A program made the position numbers and the translations under genes. DNA of 64,000 nt from UBA11986 sp963734955 (GTDB lineage: Bacteria > Bacteroidota > Ignavibacteria > UBA10030 > UBA6906), in contig CAVTJO010000012.1 of assembly GCA_963734955.1 (NCBI GenBank), positions 248,001 to 312,000 of the forward strand, read 5' to 3'. The notes below the pieces were generated by a model. The model searched no databases and was not told the DNA's origin. It was given only the letters and a program-made list of their open reading frames with translations. Below are positions 53,055-61,767 of the stretch, one piece after another (the first letter of the stretch is position 1; each line of letters opens with the position of its first letter).

Positions 53055-53245
53055 AACCTGTTGAACTCCCCGAAATGTATGTCCAAATGAGGGGATAAGA
53101 ACAGCGTTCAGGTCGGAAAACGCTGTGCAAATATATAACAAAATGGATCAGGTTGCAAGGAAGGAGCGACAATTCCCGTGCGCTCCCCGGAGCGAGTTGT
53201 GAGTTGCCGCCAACCTGACACTTGGAGACAATGAATCAATCTTCC

Positions 53246-53674
53246 TCACTCCGGCTCAATTCTTCTTCTCTCCTGCTTCTTCCTCGAGTTGAGTTTTTTC
53301 CCGGTGAGTCTGCGATGTTGTGATGCGTTGGTGGGATGACTCGCTCTTCTTGAAATGATCGGCTTGAGTGCCCCTGCAATGAGGCTGATGAATTTCTGCA
53401 CGACGAGTTCCCGATTACGCCACTGACTGCGTGATTCCTGTGAGGAGAGCCGGAGAAAACCGTCCGACCCGATGCGAGATTTCAGCCGCTTGAAGATCAG
53501 GTCTCTCTGGTCATCGGTCAGAGACGACGAGCCTTTGGGATCAAAAAGGACTTCAACGCGGGTAGCGACTTTGTTCACATTCTGCCCGCCAGGCCCGCCA
53601 CTCCTCGAGAATCGAAACAAGAGCTCGGATGAGGCAATCGACACACCGGGACGTATTTTGAGTTCACTATCCAT
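53246..53674 (-). CDS. arfB: Alternative ribosome-rescue factor ArfB (peptidyl-tRNA hydrolase)
   Basis: 142-aa release-factor-like protein. The catalytic GGQ is in FSRSGGPGGQNVNKVATRVE, as in domain 3 of RF1/RF2. The C-terminal basic tail (RRASHPTNASQHRRLTGKKL) enters the mRNA channel of stalled ribosomes in ArfB/YaeJ. The length matches that family and there is no codon-recognition domain. ATG 53674 is preferred to a TTG 12 bp upstream. The gene is flanked by unrelated genes. Confidence 0.92.
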   Translation of the reverse strand: MDSELKIRPGVSIASSELLFRFSRSGGPGGQNVNKVATRVEVLFDPKGSSSLTDDQRDLIFKRLKSRIGSDGFLRLSSQESRSQWRNRELVVQKFISLIAGALKPIISRRASHPTNASQHRRLTGKKLNSRKKQERRRIEPE

Positions 53675-53769
53675 TTCCCAAGTCAAATGATCATCGACTG
53701 GCGAGAGGTTGCATTGAACTTCTCAATTCCTTTCGTTACCATGATGTGGTAACGATATGAACTTGATGC

Positions 53770-54024
53770 ATGACGATTGATACGGGAAATAGCTTCACAA
53801 TCACTCTGGGACAGTCCCGCCAAAAAGGAACCCCGTGGCAAGTCCGCGTGTACAAACGAATATTCGTGTTCAAGAAACTCGTAGCCAGCGACTGGTTCCT
53901 TGACGAGGACCAAGCAAAGAAGTTCGTGGAGCAACTGGCCCGGGATCTTCGCAGAAATGATGGATCCGCGGATTCCTTGCAGCGGCGACCACCGGGTTGG
54001 ACCTTGCATCGTCCGGAGCGCTAA
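53770..54024 (+). CDS. Small hypothetical protein
   Basis: 84-aa soluble protein, strongly charged, with a plausible fold in its middle (WQVRVYKRIFVFKKLVASDW, then FLDEDQAKKFVEQLARDL). It has no signal peptide or known motif. The composition looks like real protein, whereas the opposite-strand frame (53683-54030) reads as shadow, but no good ribosome site precedes ATG 53770. It converges with the methyltransferase gene at 54035. Function unknown. Confidence 0.5.
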   Translation: MTIDTGNSFTITLGQSRQKGTPWQVRVYKRIFVFKKLVASDWFLDEDQAKKFVEQLARDLRRNDGSADSLQRRPPGWTLHRPER

Positions 54025-54034
54025 GTCCATTCCC

Positions 54035-54679
54035 TCATATCCCTCCTCTCCGGAACAGCTTCACTTGCCAAATGGGTGTGGTCCGGGTGTCAACTTGTTG
54101 CAGCCCATGCTGCATGATCAATGCGTCAAGCCGCGCAGGTTGATGATAGTATGGATGAAACGACCAACGAAACAGCATGCCCATTCGCTGGGCCATCGAG
54201 AATCCGATTGCCGCATACCACGATTTCCTGGGATACGACACAGCGTACAGAATTCTCGCCTTGGCCGCCGAGATGTCGATGAGTTTCTCCGGATCCGGAT
54301 AGCAGCAAAGGACCTTGTCCAGAATGACGATGTCGCTCAGGTGAACGCTGCCGTTTACCGAGGTCAGATCCCCGTGCGTATAGCTCGTCCGACCGGCGAC
54401 TCCAAATTCCTTTGCCAGTTTCTTCGCTTCCTCGATCATCCCTGCTGACACCTCGACTCCGACAGCGGAGCAAGCTCCTTTTTTCAGGAGAGTCAGATGG
54501 AGTCCCCCAACCCCACACCCAACATCCAGAATTGATCGCCCCATTATTCCGGCGTTCTCCAGAGCCTTGAGGATTGAGCGCTGTGCCCTGTCCAGGCCGT
54601 TCTTCCTGAATCGCTTCGCATATCGCCTGGCGTGGCCCGAGAATATCCGGTCAGTCCCTTCAGTGGTGCAGCAATCCAT
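54035..54679 (-). CDS. Class I SAM-dependent methyltransferase
   Basis: 214-aa Rossmann methyltransferase. The SAM-binding motif is SILDVGCGVGGLHLTLLKKG. The acidic residue after beta-2 is in VGVEVSAGMIEEA, motif III-like TYTHGDL and IVILDKVLCCYPDPEKLI follow. The overall layout resembles the Mg-protoporphyrin/ubiquinone-type O-methyltransferases, but the substrate is unknown. No neighbouring pathway gene helps. The last 45 residues (SFHPYYHQPARLDALIMQHG) form the usual C-terminal sheet. Confidence 0.83.
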   Translation of the reverse strand: MDCCTTEGTDRIFSGHARRYAKRFRKNGLDRAQRSILKALENAGIMGRSILDVGCGVGGLHLTLLKKGACSAVGVEVSAGMIEEAKKLAKEFGVAGRTSYTHGDLTSVNGSVHLSDIVILDKVLCCYPDPEKLIDISAAKARILYAVSYPRKSWYAAIGFSMAQRMGMLFRWSFHPYYHQPARLDALIMQHGLQQVDTRTTPIWQVKLFRRGGI

Positions 54680-54880
54680 CAGGATGCGTGTCTTTTAATT
54701 GATCCTACCCTGTGCATGAAAAGAAACACCCCTCATTTGCCTAAGGTCATTCCCGCATCTGCCGTCAACTGATTCCATGAAAAATGCAGACACCGGCAAA
54801 TCTCCGGATTGGCACGGCAGTTGACGATACATCACAGATACGTGATCCATGTTGGCAAATATACGAACAGGGAGGAAGAA

Positions 54881-55219
54881 ATGAAACGCACGATGGCAGT
54901 GCTGCTTGCAGTCCTGACAGCAGTGATTATTTCTTTCGAACCAGCATTTTCGGGAGCAAGAATTGGTGTCGGGATCAGAATCGCACCTCCGCCGCCGCGG
55001 CGCGAAGTAATCGTGGTAAGGTCGCGTCCAAATGCCGTCTGGGTCGCGGGACATTGGAGTTGGAACTCATGGCGTGGCCGGTATGTTTGGATTGCAGGTC
55101 GGTGGATTGATGCCCGTCCGGGACATGTTTGGGTCGAGGGCCATTGGAGAAACACAAACTACGGGTGGAAACATTCGGAAGGACACTGGAAAAGAGATCG
55201 AGCAGAACATCATAGCTAA
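54881..55219 (+). CDS. Secreted YXWXX-repeat protein
   Basis: 112-aa exported protein. ATG 54881 is preceded by GGGAGGAAGAA and opens a signal peptide (MKRTMAVLLAVLTAVIISFE). The mature part has a Pro/Arg linker (APPPPRREVIVVRS) and then tandem aromatic repeats of the YXWXX type: AVWVAGHWSW, YVWIAGRWID, HVWVEGHWRN, YGWKHSEGHW. This repeat family occurs in small surface or envelope proteins of Gram-negative bacteria with unknown function. Another small exported protein gene follows 31 bp downstream. The 200 bp before it hold no other gene. Confidence 0.82.
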   Translation: MKRTMAVLLAVLTAVIISFEPAFSGARIGVGIRIAPPPPRREVIVVRSRPNAVWVAGHWSWNSWRGRYVWIAGRWIDARPGHVWVEGHWRNTNYGWKHSEGHWKRDRAEHHS

Positions 55220-55250
55220 TCAATCACCACAATAACGGAAGGGAATCGAC

Positions 55251-55571
55251 ATGAAGGGTACCACAATTGCCGTTGCTCTTGTGAGCCTGGCTCTCGCTGC
55301 TTCAACTGGGATGGCCCAGACGGTCACACAGCGCGTTACAAAGCGCGAGGTCCGACAGCAGGCAAGAATCAACCAAGGCGTGAAGAATGGCGAGTTGACC
55401 AAACGTGAAGCCGTTAAGCTGGAGGCGCAGCAGGCGAAAATCAATCGGGACAAGAAGCAGGCAAAGGCGGATGGTGTAGTCACTCCCCAGGAGCGCGCAA
55501 AGCTCACCCGCGAACAAAACAGGGCGAGCAAAAACATTTATATCAAGAAACATAACAAGAGGGTCCGTTAG
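55251..55571 (+). CDS. Small secreted basic protein
   Basis: 106-aa protein with a signal peptide (MKGTTIAVALVSLALAASTG, cleaved near MAQT) and a mature part that is all helical, strongly charged and Lys/Arg/Gln-rich. A repeated pattern is visible: RQQARINQGVKNGELTKREA and then LEAQQAKINRDKKQAKADGV with TPQERAKLTREQN. The 'I-x-x-G-x-x-x-GELT' and 'DG-x-x-TPxER' pieces resemble a pair of EF-hand-like loops. Similar small exported proteins are common in Bacteroidota and Proteobacteria; function unknown. GGAAGGGAAT precedes ATG. Confidence 0.78.
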   Translation: MKGTTIAVALVSLALAASTGMAQTVTQRVTKREVRQQARINQGVKNGELTKREAVKLEAQQAKINRDKKQAKADGVVTPQERAKLTREQNRASKNIYIKKHNKRVR

Positions 55572-55638
55572 GCCAATGTCTCCTATGGCAGCATTTGTTC
55601 ACGTTCCATGTGGCTGAGGGCTGCTCACGTCGACGATG

Positions 55639-55667
55639 ACGGTGTCTGAGTTCACCTTGGACACCGT
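55639..55667. terminator. Hairpin between convergent genes
   Basis: ACGGTGTC (55639-55646) pairs perfectly with GACACCGT (55660-55667) across a 13-nt loop in the 117-bp gap between the small secreted protein gene and the convergent YyaL gene. A pyrimidine-rich tail (TCCCTTCTCTT) follows on the plus strand. Confidence 0.4.
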
Positions 55668-55688
55668 TCCCTTCTCTTACGAGACCAA

Positions 55689-57932
55689 TCAGTTTCGAGT
55701 GTCGAGAAGTTTACCCAATGATACGGGGTCTGAGATCGGGAGTCGGCAAACGTAGTTCTCACAAACATATGCTGTGGGGCTTCCGTCGACCATTGAAAGA
55801 GATCGATAGAATTGATTCAGACCCGCAAGTTGCTCGTCGACAGTCCCGACATCACACAACACAAGAACCTTGTCAGGGAGGTAGCGGGAGTAAATCTCGC
55901 TGAGAATTGACAGCGTTGCAGGATCGTCTCTCGGACCGGCGACGACAATCTGCCTTGACGCACCCATCGAGTACTCATATGCAGCAACCATCTGCGGCAT
56001 TACCACAGGCTGCTTCTGAAGTACTTCACCAAATGCCAGGAGTGCCCGTTCCGCACGTTGCCTGAATTCCTCGCTGTCAGTAATCCCGGCAAGCCGCAAG
56101 AGGTTCATGACTGCAATGGAACTTCCCGTCGGTTCGGCACCATCATATTGTTCCTTCATCCTGACCAACACGGTGGAATCCTTGCCAGAGGTGTCGAAGA
56201 ACCCCCCTTCGCGAGGATCTTCAAAAATGGTGTTCTGTGTTTTTGAGAGTGAAAAAGCGAGAGTCAACCACCTGACATCGAACGATGCCTCGTACAAGTC
56301 AAGCAATCCCTGGATGAAAAAGGCATAGTCATCGAGATGTGCCTCGAGCCCAGCCTCACCGTCACGGTATCGTCTTTTCAAGTGTCCGGTATCCGCATCG
56401 TACAAATTCTGTATGATGAACTCTGCCGATCGTTCGGCGGCCTGCAGGTATTCCGGGTTGCGGAAGACCTGAAATGCCCTTGCACACGCACTGATCATCA
56501 ACCCATTCCACGAGGTCAGGATCTTGTCATCGAGATTCGGGCGAGGCCTTAGTGAACGCGCCCGGAATAGCCTTGCCCGGCCCTGTCCGAGAAGCTCTCT
56601 AATCCGGGAGGGTGGGATTCTGAACGAAGCGGCAGTCTGGTCAACAGAATGAGCGATGTACAAAATGTTCCTTCCCGTAAACTCTTGTTGCGGATCGACG
56701 AGCGCGTTTCCACCTTCCTCAATTCCATAGTAATAGCAGAACGCATCTCCATCTTCTTTCCCCAGTAGCGCCATGACTTCCTTTTTCGTCCACAGATAGA
56801 ATGCTCCCTCTCCTTCCTCCTCTGGCTTCTCCGGTCTTGGGCTATCAGCGTCCTCGGCAGAATAGAACCCTCCCTCCGGACTTGTCATGTCGCGCATGAC
56901 GTACTCCAGAACTTCGTTTGCCACAGCAGAATACAACTGATCCTTCGTCAGCTGGAAAAGATCAATATATGAGCTGACAATCTGTGCCTGATCATACAGC
57001 ATCTTCTCGAAATGCGGTACGCGCCATTCCGAATCGACGGTGTAGCGATGAAACCCACCTCCGATATGGTCGCAAATTCCACCAGCCGCCATTTTCTGCA
57101 GTGTCCGGACTGTCATTTCAAGAGCCAGATCATTTCGCGTGCGGGCACAGTATCTCAGCAGAAAGTTGAACACCGAGGGGCGGGGAAACTTTGCCCCTCC
57201 GCCAAATCCACCGAACTCCTTGTCATAGGTTTGCTGAAACTGGGTAAAGCACGTATCGAGTAAATCCCGAGTGAGGACAGGTGCGGGCATCGCTGCCGGT
57301 ACTTCGCGCAATGCTTTGATAATCCCGTCTGCAGATTGGACAACTTTCTCGCGCTCGGTGTTCCATACATCGTGGATACGCTGCAACAAGTCAAGGAAGC
57401 CAATTCTGCCGTATTGAGAGCGCGGTGGAAAGTACGTTCCCCCATAAAACGGCTTCAAGTCCGGAGTCAGAAACATCGACATCGGCCAACCACCGTTCTG
57501 GCCCATGCCCTGCAATGCCGTCATGTAGACCTTGTCAACGTCTGGTCGTTCCTCGCGGTCGACTTTGATGCACACAAAGTACTCGTTCATGACATGCGCG
57601 ATGGAATCGTTTTCAAAAGACTCCCGTTCCATCACATGACACCAATGGCACGTCGAATATCCGACGGACAGGAATATCGGCTTTTGCTCTTTTCTCGCCC
57701 TGGCAAACGCTTCTTCACCCCACGGATACCATTCAACCGGATTGAAGGCATGTTGAAGAAGATACGGGCTCTTTTCATCGATGAGCTTGTTCGGTTTCTT
57801 GCCTTGTGCCATATTCGCTTTTATGAATTCCGCAACCGCATTGTGGTGGTCGGCGTGGCCCTGATTTCGCCTCGAGCAGGACGTAATGAGAGTGAGGAGA
57901 ACGAAAACACCAACAATCGATGCGTCCGGCAT
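55689..57932 (-). CDS. yyaL: YyaL/SPATA20-like thioredoxin-domain (DUF255) protein
   Basis: 747-aa protein with a short lipoprotein-like N-terminus (LLTLITSCSRRN). The thioredoxin-like DUF255 domain is near residues 48-210: LIDEKSPYLLQHAFNPVEWY, YSTCHWCHVMERESFEN (CHWC active pair), DREERPDVDKVYM, GGWPMSMFLTPDLKPFYGGT. An (alpha/alpha)6-barrel, glucosamine-epimerase-like region follows, with ISACARAFQVFRNPEYLQAA, LDDYAFFIQGLLDLYEASFD and YDGAEPTGSSIAV. Relatives are widespread and their catalytic role is unsettled. The lipobox suggests a periplasmic location. It is divergent from the nickel/cobalt transporter gene with 206 bp between. Confidence 0.9.
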   Translation of the reverse strand: MPDASIVGVFVLLTLITSCSRRNQGHADHHNAVAEFIKANMAQGKKPNKLIDEKSPYLLQHAFNPVEWYPWGEEAFARARKEQKPIFLSVGYSTCHWCHVMERESFENDSIAHVMNEYFVCIKVDREERPDVDKVYMTALQGMGQNGGWPMSMFLTPDLKPFYGGTYFPPRSQYGRIGFLDLLQRIHDVWNTEREKVVQSADGIIKALREVPAAMPAPVLTRDLLDTCFTQFQQTYDKEFGGFGGGAKFPRPSVFNFLLRYCARTRNDLALEMTVRTLQKMAAGGICDHIGGGFHRYTVDSEWRVPHFEKMLYDQAQIVSSYIDLFQLTKDQLYSAVANEVLEYVMRDMTSPEGGFYSAEDADSPRPEKPEEEGEGAFYLWTKKEVMALLGKEDGDAFCYYYGIEEGGNALVDPQQEFTGRNILYIAHSVDQTAASFRIPPSRIRELLGQGRARLFRARSLRPRPNLDDKILTSWNGLMISACARAFQVFRNPEYLQAAERSAEFIIQNLYDADTGHLKRRYRDGEAGLEAHLDDYAFFIQGLLDLYEASFDVRWLTLAFSLSKTQNTIFEDPREGGFFDTSGKDSTVLVRMKEQYDGAEPTGSSIAVMNLLRLAGITDSEEFRQRAERALLAFGEVLQKQPVVMPQMVAAYEYSMGASRQIVVAGPRDDPATLSILSEIYSRYLPDKVLVLCDVGTVDEQLAGLNQFYRSLSMVDGSPTAYVCENYVCRLPISDPVSLGKLLDTRN

Positions 57933-58138
57933 CTTCCGTTCCGACCCAACGGGGCCCGAGCCTTGATGAACCAGAACAACCTACGAATGCTCCTTCGCAT
58001 CCCGGAGATTCCAAAATAAGACAAAACACCCCCGAAAAGCAATAAACGTGATTGACCAGCGACGCGGAACTGGCTCGTTCCTAAAGAGATTCTTTTGTAT
58101 ATTCAATCCGCATCAACATCAGATTTCGCAAACTGGAA

Positions 58139-59035
58139 ATGAACAACTCCAAGTCTCCCTCACTTGTCAGCCTCGCCGGTATTGTGGCAGGGATGATAGT
58201 TTTGGCAGTCCAGCACGTTGGGGCCTCCCCTACTATCGCCACAGTCATTAAGCTATTCCCGGGAGGCGAAGAAGCACCACGTATCGCTCTGCCACCATTG
58301 TCTATTCTCGGACTTGGATTCGTGCTGGGATTGAAGCACGCTCTCGATGCAGACCACCTCGTGGCAGTGTCAACTATCGTAAGTGAGCGAAAGGGATTGC
58401 TGAGCTCGTCCATCGTTGGTTTTTTGTGGGGACTTGGGCACACCGCATCCCTGCTCATTGTGGGTATAGGTGTCATCGCCCTTCATGTCCGGGTCCCGGA
58501 GAGACTTGCACTGGCGATGGAGTTTGCAGTTGCCATCATGCTGATCGCGCTCGGAATCAACGTGCTCTACAAGCTCCGGCAAGGCGGAAAAATCCACACC
58601 CATGTTCATAGTCACGACAATTTGATTCACACTCATCCTCACATGCACGAACATCCACACGAGGTCCAAACTCCGCATCATGCACCACCATTCACCTTGC
58701 TGCCGGGTCGAGTGACTGCTTTTCTAAGCAGGGGAAAGAGGTCTGTGTTCATCGGGATGGTTCATGGACTTGCCGGCAGTGCCGCGCTCATGCTCATTGT
58801 CCTCGCAACAATTCCCTCGCCAGCGCTGGGTCTTGCCTACATCGGCGTATTCGGATTTGGCTCGGTAGGAGGAATGATGTTGATGAGTGCACTCATCGGT
58901 CTTCCCTTCGCGCTTACAGCCCACAGGTCGGAGAGGCTGAACCTGCTTATCCGGAGCACTTCAGGAGTTGTAAGTGTGGGATTCGGGCTCTATTATGCAT
59001 GGCAGATTGGAGTTGTTGAAGGACTGCTACTTTGA
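58139..59035 (+). CDS. Nickel/cobalt transporter (UreH/NicO-type) with His-rich loop
   Basis: 298-aa membrane protein with about six to seven spans. The transition-metal signature is in span two (LGLKHALDADHLVAVSTIV, H-x4-D-H type), with a second histidine motif in SIVGFLWGLGHTASLLIVG and VFIGMVHGLAGSAALMLIVL. A cytoplasmic or periplasmic loop near residues 155-180 is packed with histidines (HTHVHSHDNLIHTHPHMHEH), a likely metal-sensing or chelating segment. A possible user is a Ni enzyme elsewhere (hydrogenase, urease), or it may export metal. The start at 58139 is the first ATG after a CTGGAA site. Confidence 0.85.
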   Translation: MNNSKSPSLVSLAGIVAGMIVLAVQHVGASPTIATVIKLFPGGEEAPRIALPPLSILGLGFVLGLKHALDADHLVAVSTIVSERKGLLSSSIVGFLWGLGHTASLLIVGIGVIALHVRVPERLALAMEFAVAIMLIALGINVLYKLRQGGKIHTHVHSHDNLIHTHPHMHEHPHEVQTPHHAPPFTLLPGRVTAFLSRGKRSVFIGMVHGLAGSAALMLIVLATIPSPALGLAYIGVFGFGSVGGMMLMSALIGLPFALTAHRSERLNLLIRSTSGVVSVGFGLYYAWQIGVVEGLLL

Positions 59036-59056
59036 TGATACCGCAAAGCCCGTCCC

Positions 59057-59440
59057 TTATTCAACGATGACCTTTCCGGTCATTCCAAGGTGTCCAATTC
59101 CGCAGAAGTGAGAGCATCTAAATCCGTATTCGCCTCTCTCACCCGCATAGAACTCAATCGTCTTCGTCTCGTTCTCCTCAATACGCTCATCAATACCGAA
59201 TGCCCCGAGGCTGAACCCGTGCGTTCCATCGATGGCTCTTATCTTGATCGTGACGAGCGTTCCCTGTTTCACCCTGACAATGTCGGGGGTAAAGTGAAAG
59301 TGCTCTGCCGTCATCTCAACGGTTTGATGAGGCACCTTGTCGCGGTCAATCGAGTTCGGGATCGCAGTGAACTGTTGAGATGTCCCGCACCCAACAAACA
59401 ACGCAGCTATGCACGCAGCCAAGGCTATTCTATTTCTCAT
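59057..59440 (-). CDS. Soluble CuA-type cupredoxin lipoprotein
   Basis: 127-aa exported cupredoxin resembling the CuA domain of cytochrome oxidase subunit II or nitrous-oxide reductase. A lipobox (AALFVGC) follows the signal. The copper ligands fit CuA: His in GTHGFSLGAF, then CSHFCGIGHLGM, a C-x3-C-x3-H-x2-M arrangement. There is no membrane-spanning subunit-II helix and no oxidase genes nearby, so it may act as a separate electron carrier or copper chaperone. It starts 36 bp downstream of the ABC exporter stop, on the same strand. Confidence 0.85.
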   Translation of the reverse strand: MRNRIALAACIAALFVGCGTSQQFTAIPNSIDRDKVPHQTVEMTAEHFHFTPDIVRVKQGTLVTIKIRAIDGTHGFSLGAFGIDERIEENETKTIEFYAGERGEYGFRCSHFCGIGHLGMTGKVIVE

Positions 59441-59476
59441 TTCATACTCCGCAAGACATTTGTCTTTCGAGCAGCT

Positions 59477-61270
59477 TCAATTCTTCACCATCTCTCTTAC
59501 GCCTTCGATCGCCGGTCTTGAAAGCATGCTCTGCCGTTCTCCCACCTGCTGACGCCACATTGCGTAATACAGGCCCTTTTGTTCAAGAAGTTCTTCATGA
59601 GGTCCGGACTCAATAATACGACCTCGTTCGAGAACATGGATCCTGTCTGCGTGCATGACCGTCGAGAGACGATGGGCGATGAGGATCGTGATGAGATCCT
59701 TCCTCACTGATACATCCCTGATGGTTTCGGTGATTTCCTCCTCGGTAAGTGAGTCCAGTGACGAAGTCGCCTCGTCAAACACGAGAAGATTGGGATGCCG
59801 CAGAAGCGCCCGGGCTATCGACAGCCGTTGCTTCTCTCCACCTGACACCTTGACTCCACCCTCGCCGATCATCGTGTCAAGTCCCTTGTCTGCACGTGCA
59901 AGCAAACTCTGGCAGGCCGACTTCTCAAGCACATTCATACAATCTGCATCACTCGCCCGGGGATTCACAAACAACAGGTTCTCCCGAATGGTCCCTGAGA
60001 ACAGTTGGGTGTCCTGGGTGACAAAGCCAATCCGCTCGCGCAGTTTGTCGAGATCGACCTGGGCTCCTTCAATATCATTGTACAGAATTCTCCCCGAGAG
60101 TGGCCGATATAATCCCACCAACAATTTCACCAATGTGGTCTTGCCCGAACCGGAAGGACCGACAAACGCGACTGTCTCGCCCAGTTTCACCTCGAATGTA
60201 ATCCCGTCGAGAGCAAGAGCCGTTGCTGATTGATGCTTGAATGCAACAGACTCGAATCCGAGCGTGTTGATCCCGGAAAGCACGACGGGGTTTCCAGGTC
60301 TCGGTTCTTTCGGTGTGTTGAGGATATCCTCAAAATTCTTCAGCGAGACTTCGGTCTCACGGTACACATTGATGACGTTGCCCAGTTCCTGCAGGGGACC
60401 GAAGATAAAGAACGAGTAGATCCAGAGTGAGAAGAATTGGCCGAACGTGATTTCGTGCATAAAGATCAGATAGAGCATCAGTCCCAGAATCGTGGTCCGG
60501 AGGAAGTTCACCGATGTTCCCTGGATGAAGCTCAAGCTCCGGATGTATTTCACTTTTTTGAGCTCAAGGCTCAGGATCTTGTCGGTTGTCGCATTGAGCC
60601 GGCCGATTTCCTGTTGCGCAAGGCCGAGGCTTTTCACAAGCTCAATATTGCGAAGGGACTCAGTCGTTGAGCCCGCCAGCGCCGTCGTTTCAGCAACAAT
60701 CACTCTCTGGATGTTCTTGATTTTCCGGCTCAACGTGGAACTCAATACGGCCAGCACTGGTACGGTCGCAAAGTACACCGGCGCAATCAGCCAATGGACA
60801 CTGATTGCATAGATCATGACAAAGATGACACCGACGAGCGTCGTGAACACGATATTAATCACGGTGGAAATGAAACGCTCAACATCGGACCTCACCTTCT
60901 GCAGTTTCCCGAGTGTCTCCCCGCTCCGCTGGTCTTCAAATACCTGGTACGGCAACTCCAGCGAATGTCCCAGCCCGTCGGAATAGATCCGGGCCCCAAG
61001 CCGTTGTGTGATGACATTAATGAAGTAGTCCTGGAAATTCTTCGCTACCCGGGAGACAAAGGCCACACCCATCGCCGCCAGTAACAGCAGACCGACGCCT
61101 TTGAAGAAATCAGTTTGAGTGTACTTGTTGAACTTAAGTGCGTACTCGTCTATGATATGTCGGAAAATGAGCGGATCGAGGAGGGAGAACACCTGGTTGA
61201 CGGCGGCCAGAAAGAGCGCAAGGAAGACAAGCTTCCAATACTTCTTGAGATAGAAGTAAAGGAGTTTCAT
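59477..61270 (-). CDS. ABC exporter, fused permease and ATPase
   Basis: 597-aa half-transporter. ATG 61270 is used, giving MKLLYFYLKKYWKLVFLALF; a GTG/ATG 30 bp upstream would add ten residues. Six spans fill residues 10-300 (VFLALFLAAVNQVFSLLDPL, GVGLLLLAAMGVAFV, VNIVFTTLVGVIFVMIYAIS). The ATPase part has Walker A GPSGSGKTTL, Q-loop VTQDTQLFSGTI, signature VSGGEKQRLSIARALL, Walker B LLVFDEATSSLD and the His switch LIAHRLSTV. It should work as a homodimer exporting a lipid, peptide or drug. No substrate clue is given by the neighbours. Confidence 0.9.
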   Translation of the reverse strand: MKLLYFYLKKYWKLVFLALFLAAVNQVFSLLDPLIFRHIIDEYALKFNKYTQTDFFKGVGLLLLAAMGVAFVSRVAKNFQDYFINVITQRLGARIYSDGLGHSLELPYQVFEDQRSGETLGKLQKVRSDVERFISTVINIVFTTLVGVIFVMIYAISVHWLIAPVYFATVPVLAVLSSTLSRKIKNIQRVIVAETTALAGSTTESLRNIELVKSLGLAQQEIGRLNATTDKILSLELKKVKYIRSLSFIQGTSVNFLRTTILGLMLYLIFMHEITFGQFFSLWIYSFFIFGPLQELGNVINVYRETEVSLKNFEDILNTPKEPRPGNPVVLSGINTLGFESVAFKHQSATALALDGITFEVKLGETVAFVGPSGSGKTTLVKLLVGLYRPLSGRILYNDIEGAQVDLDKLRERIGFVTQDTQLFSGTIRENLLFVNPRASDADCMNVLEKSACQSLLARADKGLDTMIGEGGVKVSGGEKQRLSIARALLRHPNLLVFDEATSSLDSLTEEEITETIRDVSVRKDLITILIAHRLSTVMHADRIHVLERGRIIESGPHEELLEQKGLYYAMWRQQVGERQSMLSRPAIEGVREMVKN

Positions 61271-61391
61271 CGTGAACCAATTTTGTTGAACAAAGAACAA
61301 GGGCCAAATGGCCAGCGGAAAGATAGGGAAAAGTTCTAAAAAAAGCTGGAATAATCGATGAGTCTATGGCGTCCCGACCGTTCGTTGCAGC

Positions 61392-61418
61392 AAAAAGGGA
61401 ACCCGATGGTTCCCTTTT
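61392..61418 (-). terminator. Rho-independent terminator after tRNA-Ala
   Basis: GGGAACC (61397-61403) and GGTTCCC (61408-61414) form a 7-bp stem with a 4-nt loop. Read leftward the stem is followed by TTTTT, 4-5 bp after the tRNA 3' end. The plus-strand tail is TTTT, so it could also serve in that direction. Confidence 0.82.
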
Positions 61419-61422
61419 GTTG

Positions 61423-61495
61423 TGGAGCTGAGGGGGATCGAACCCCTGACCTCGTGAATGCCATTCACGCGCTCTCCCAGCTGAGCTACAGCCCC
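61423..61495 (-). tRNA. tRNA-Ala (anticodon GGC)
   Basis: 73-nt cloverleaf on the minus strand. The acceptor stem begins GGGGCTG and pairs with CAGCTCC. The D arm is GCTCAGCTGGGAGAGC, the anticodon stem CGTGA/TCACG encloses ATGGCAT (anticodon GGC, alanine), and the T arm is AGGGGTTCGATCCCCCT with the TTCGA core. CCA is not encoded (discriminator A, then CAA). The stop codon of the upstream GIY-YIG gene is formed by tRNA bases 8-10, so the transcript must be processed to release the tRNA. Confidence 0.95.
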
Positions 61496-61767
61496 AGGAC
61501 TTCTTTGAGTCGCTCGGGGTCAAAACCCCTAATCAGTTTCTTCTTCCTCTCTGTGTTCCACTTTTTCTTAAGTTCCCATTCACGCCACATGGCTTCACCA
61601 CGAGTCCCAAACTCTTCGAAATACACAAGCCTCAGCGGAGCCTTCCCCTTCGTTGCCTTCACCAAGCCCTTGTTGTGCCTTTCAACCCTCCCCCTCAGAT
61701 TACTCGTCTGACCTGTGTACATTGTTGCATCTCGTTCGCTCTCAAGAACGTAAACAAAGAATGCCAT
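61486..61767 (-). CDS. GIY-YIG endonuclease-like protein inserted at tRNA-Ala
   Basis: 93-aa GIY-YIG family nuclease domain (FVYVLESERDATMYTGQTSN, LRGRVERHNKGLVKATKGKA, LRLVYFEEFGTRGEAMWREW, ELKKKWNTERKKKLI). The usual GIY/YIG pair appears as FVYVL ... YTG, and the catalytic Arg, His and Glu positions look filled. Its ATG is the anticodon-loop sequence (ATGGCAT) of a broken tRNA-Ala copy at 61759-61830, and its ribosome site (AGGAG) also lies in that copy. Its TAG stop is within the first ten bases of the intact tRNA. The gene therefore exactly fills the space between two copies of the tRNA 5' half, as expected if it arose by insertion at, or duplication of, this tRNA. Confidence 0.85.
   Translation of the reverse strand: MAFFVYVLESERDATMYTGQTSNLRGRVERHNKGLVKATKGKAPLRLVYFEEFGTRGEAMWREWELKKKWNTERKKKLIRGFDPERLKEVLGL

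Noticed and set aside
53683..54030. 115-codon open frame on the minus strand
   Set aside because: It overlaps the more protein-like plus-strand frame (53770-54024), has a chance composition and no ribosome site, and would run into ArfB.
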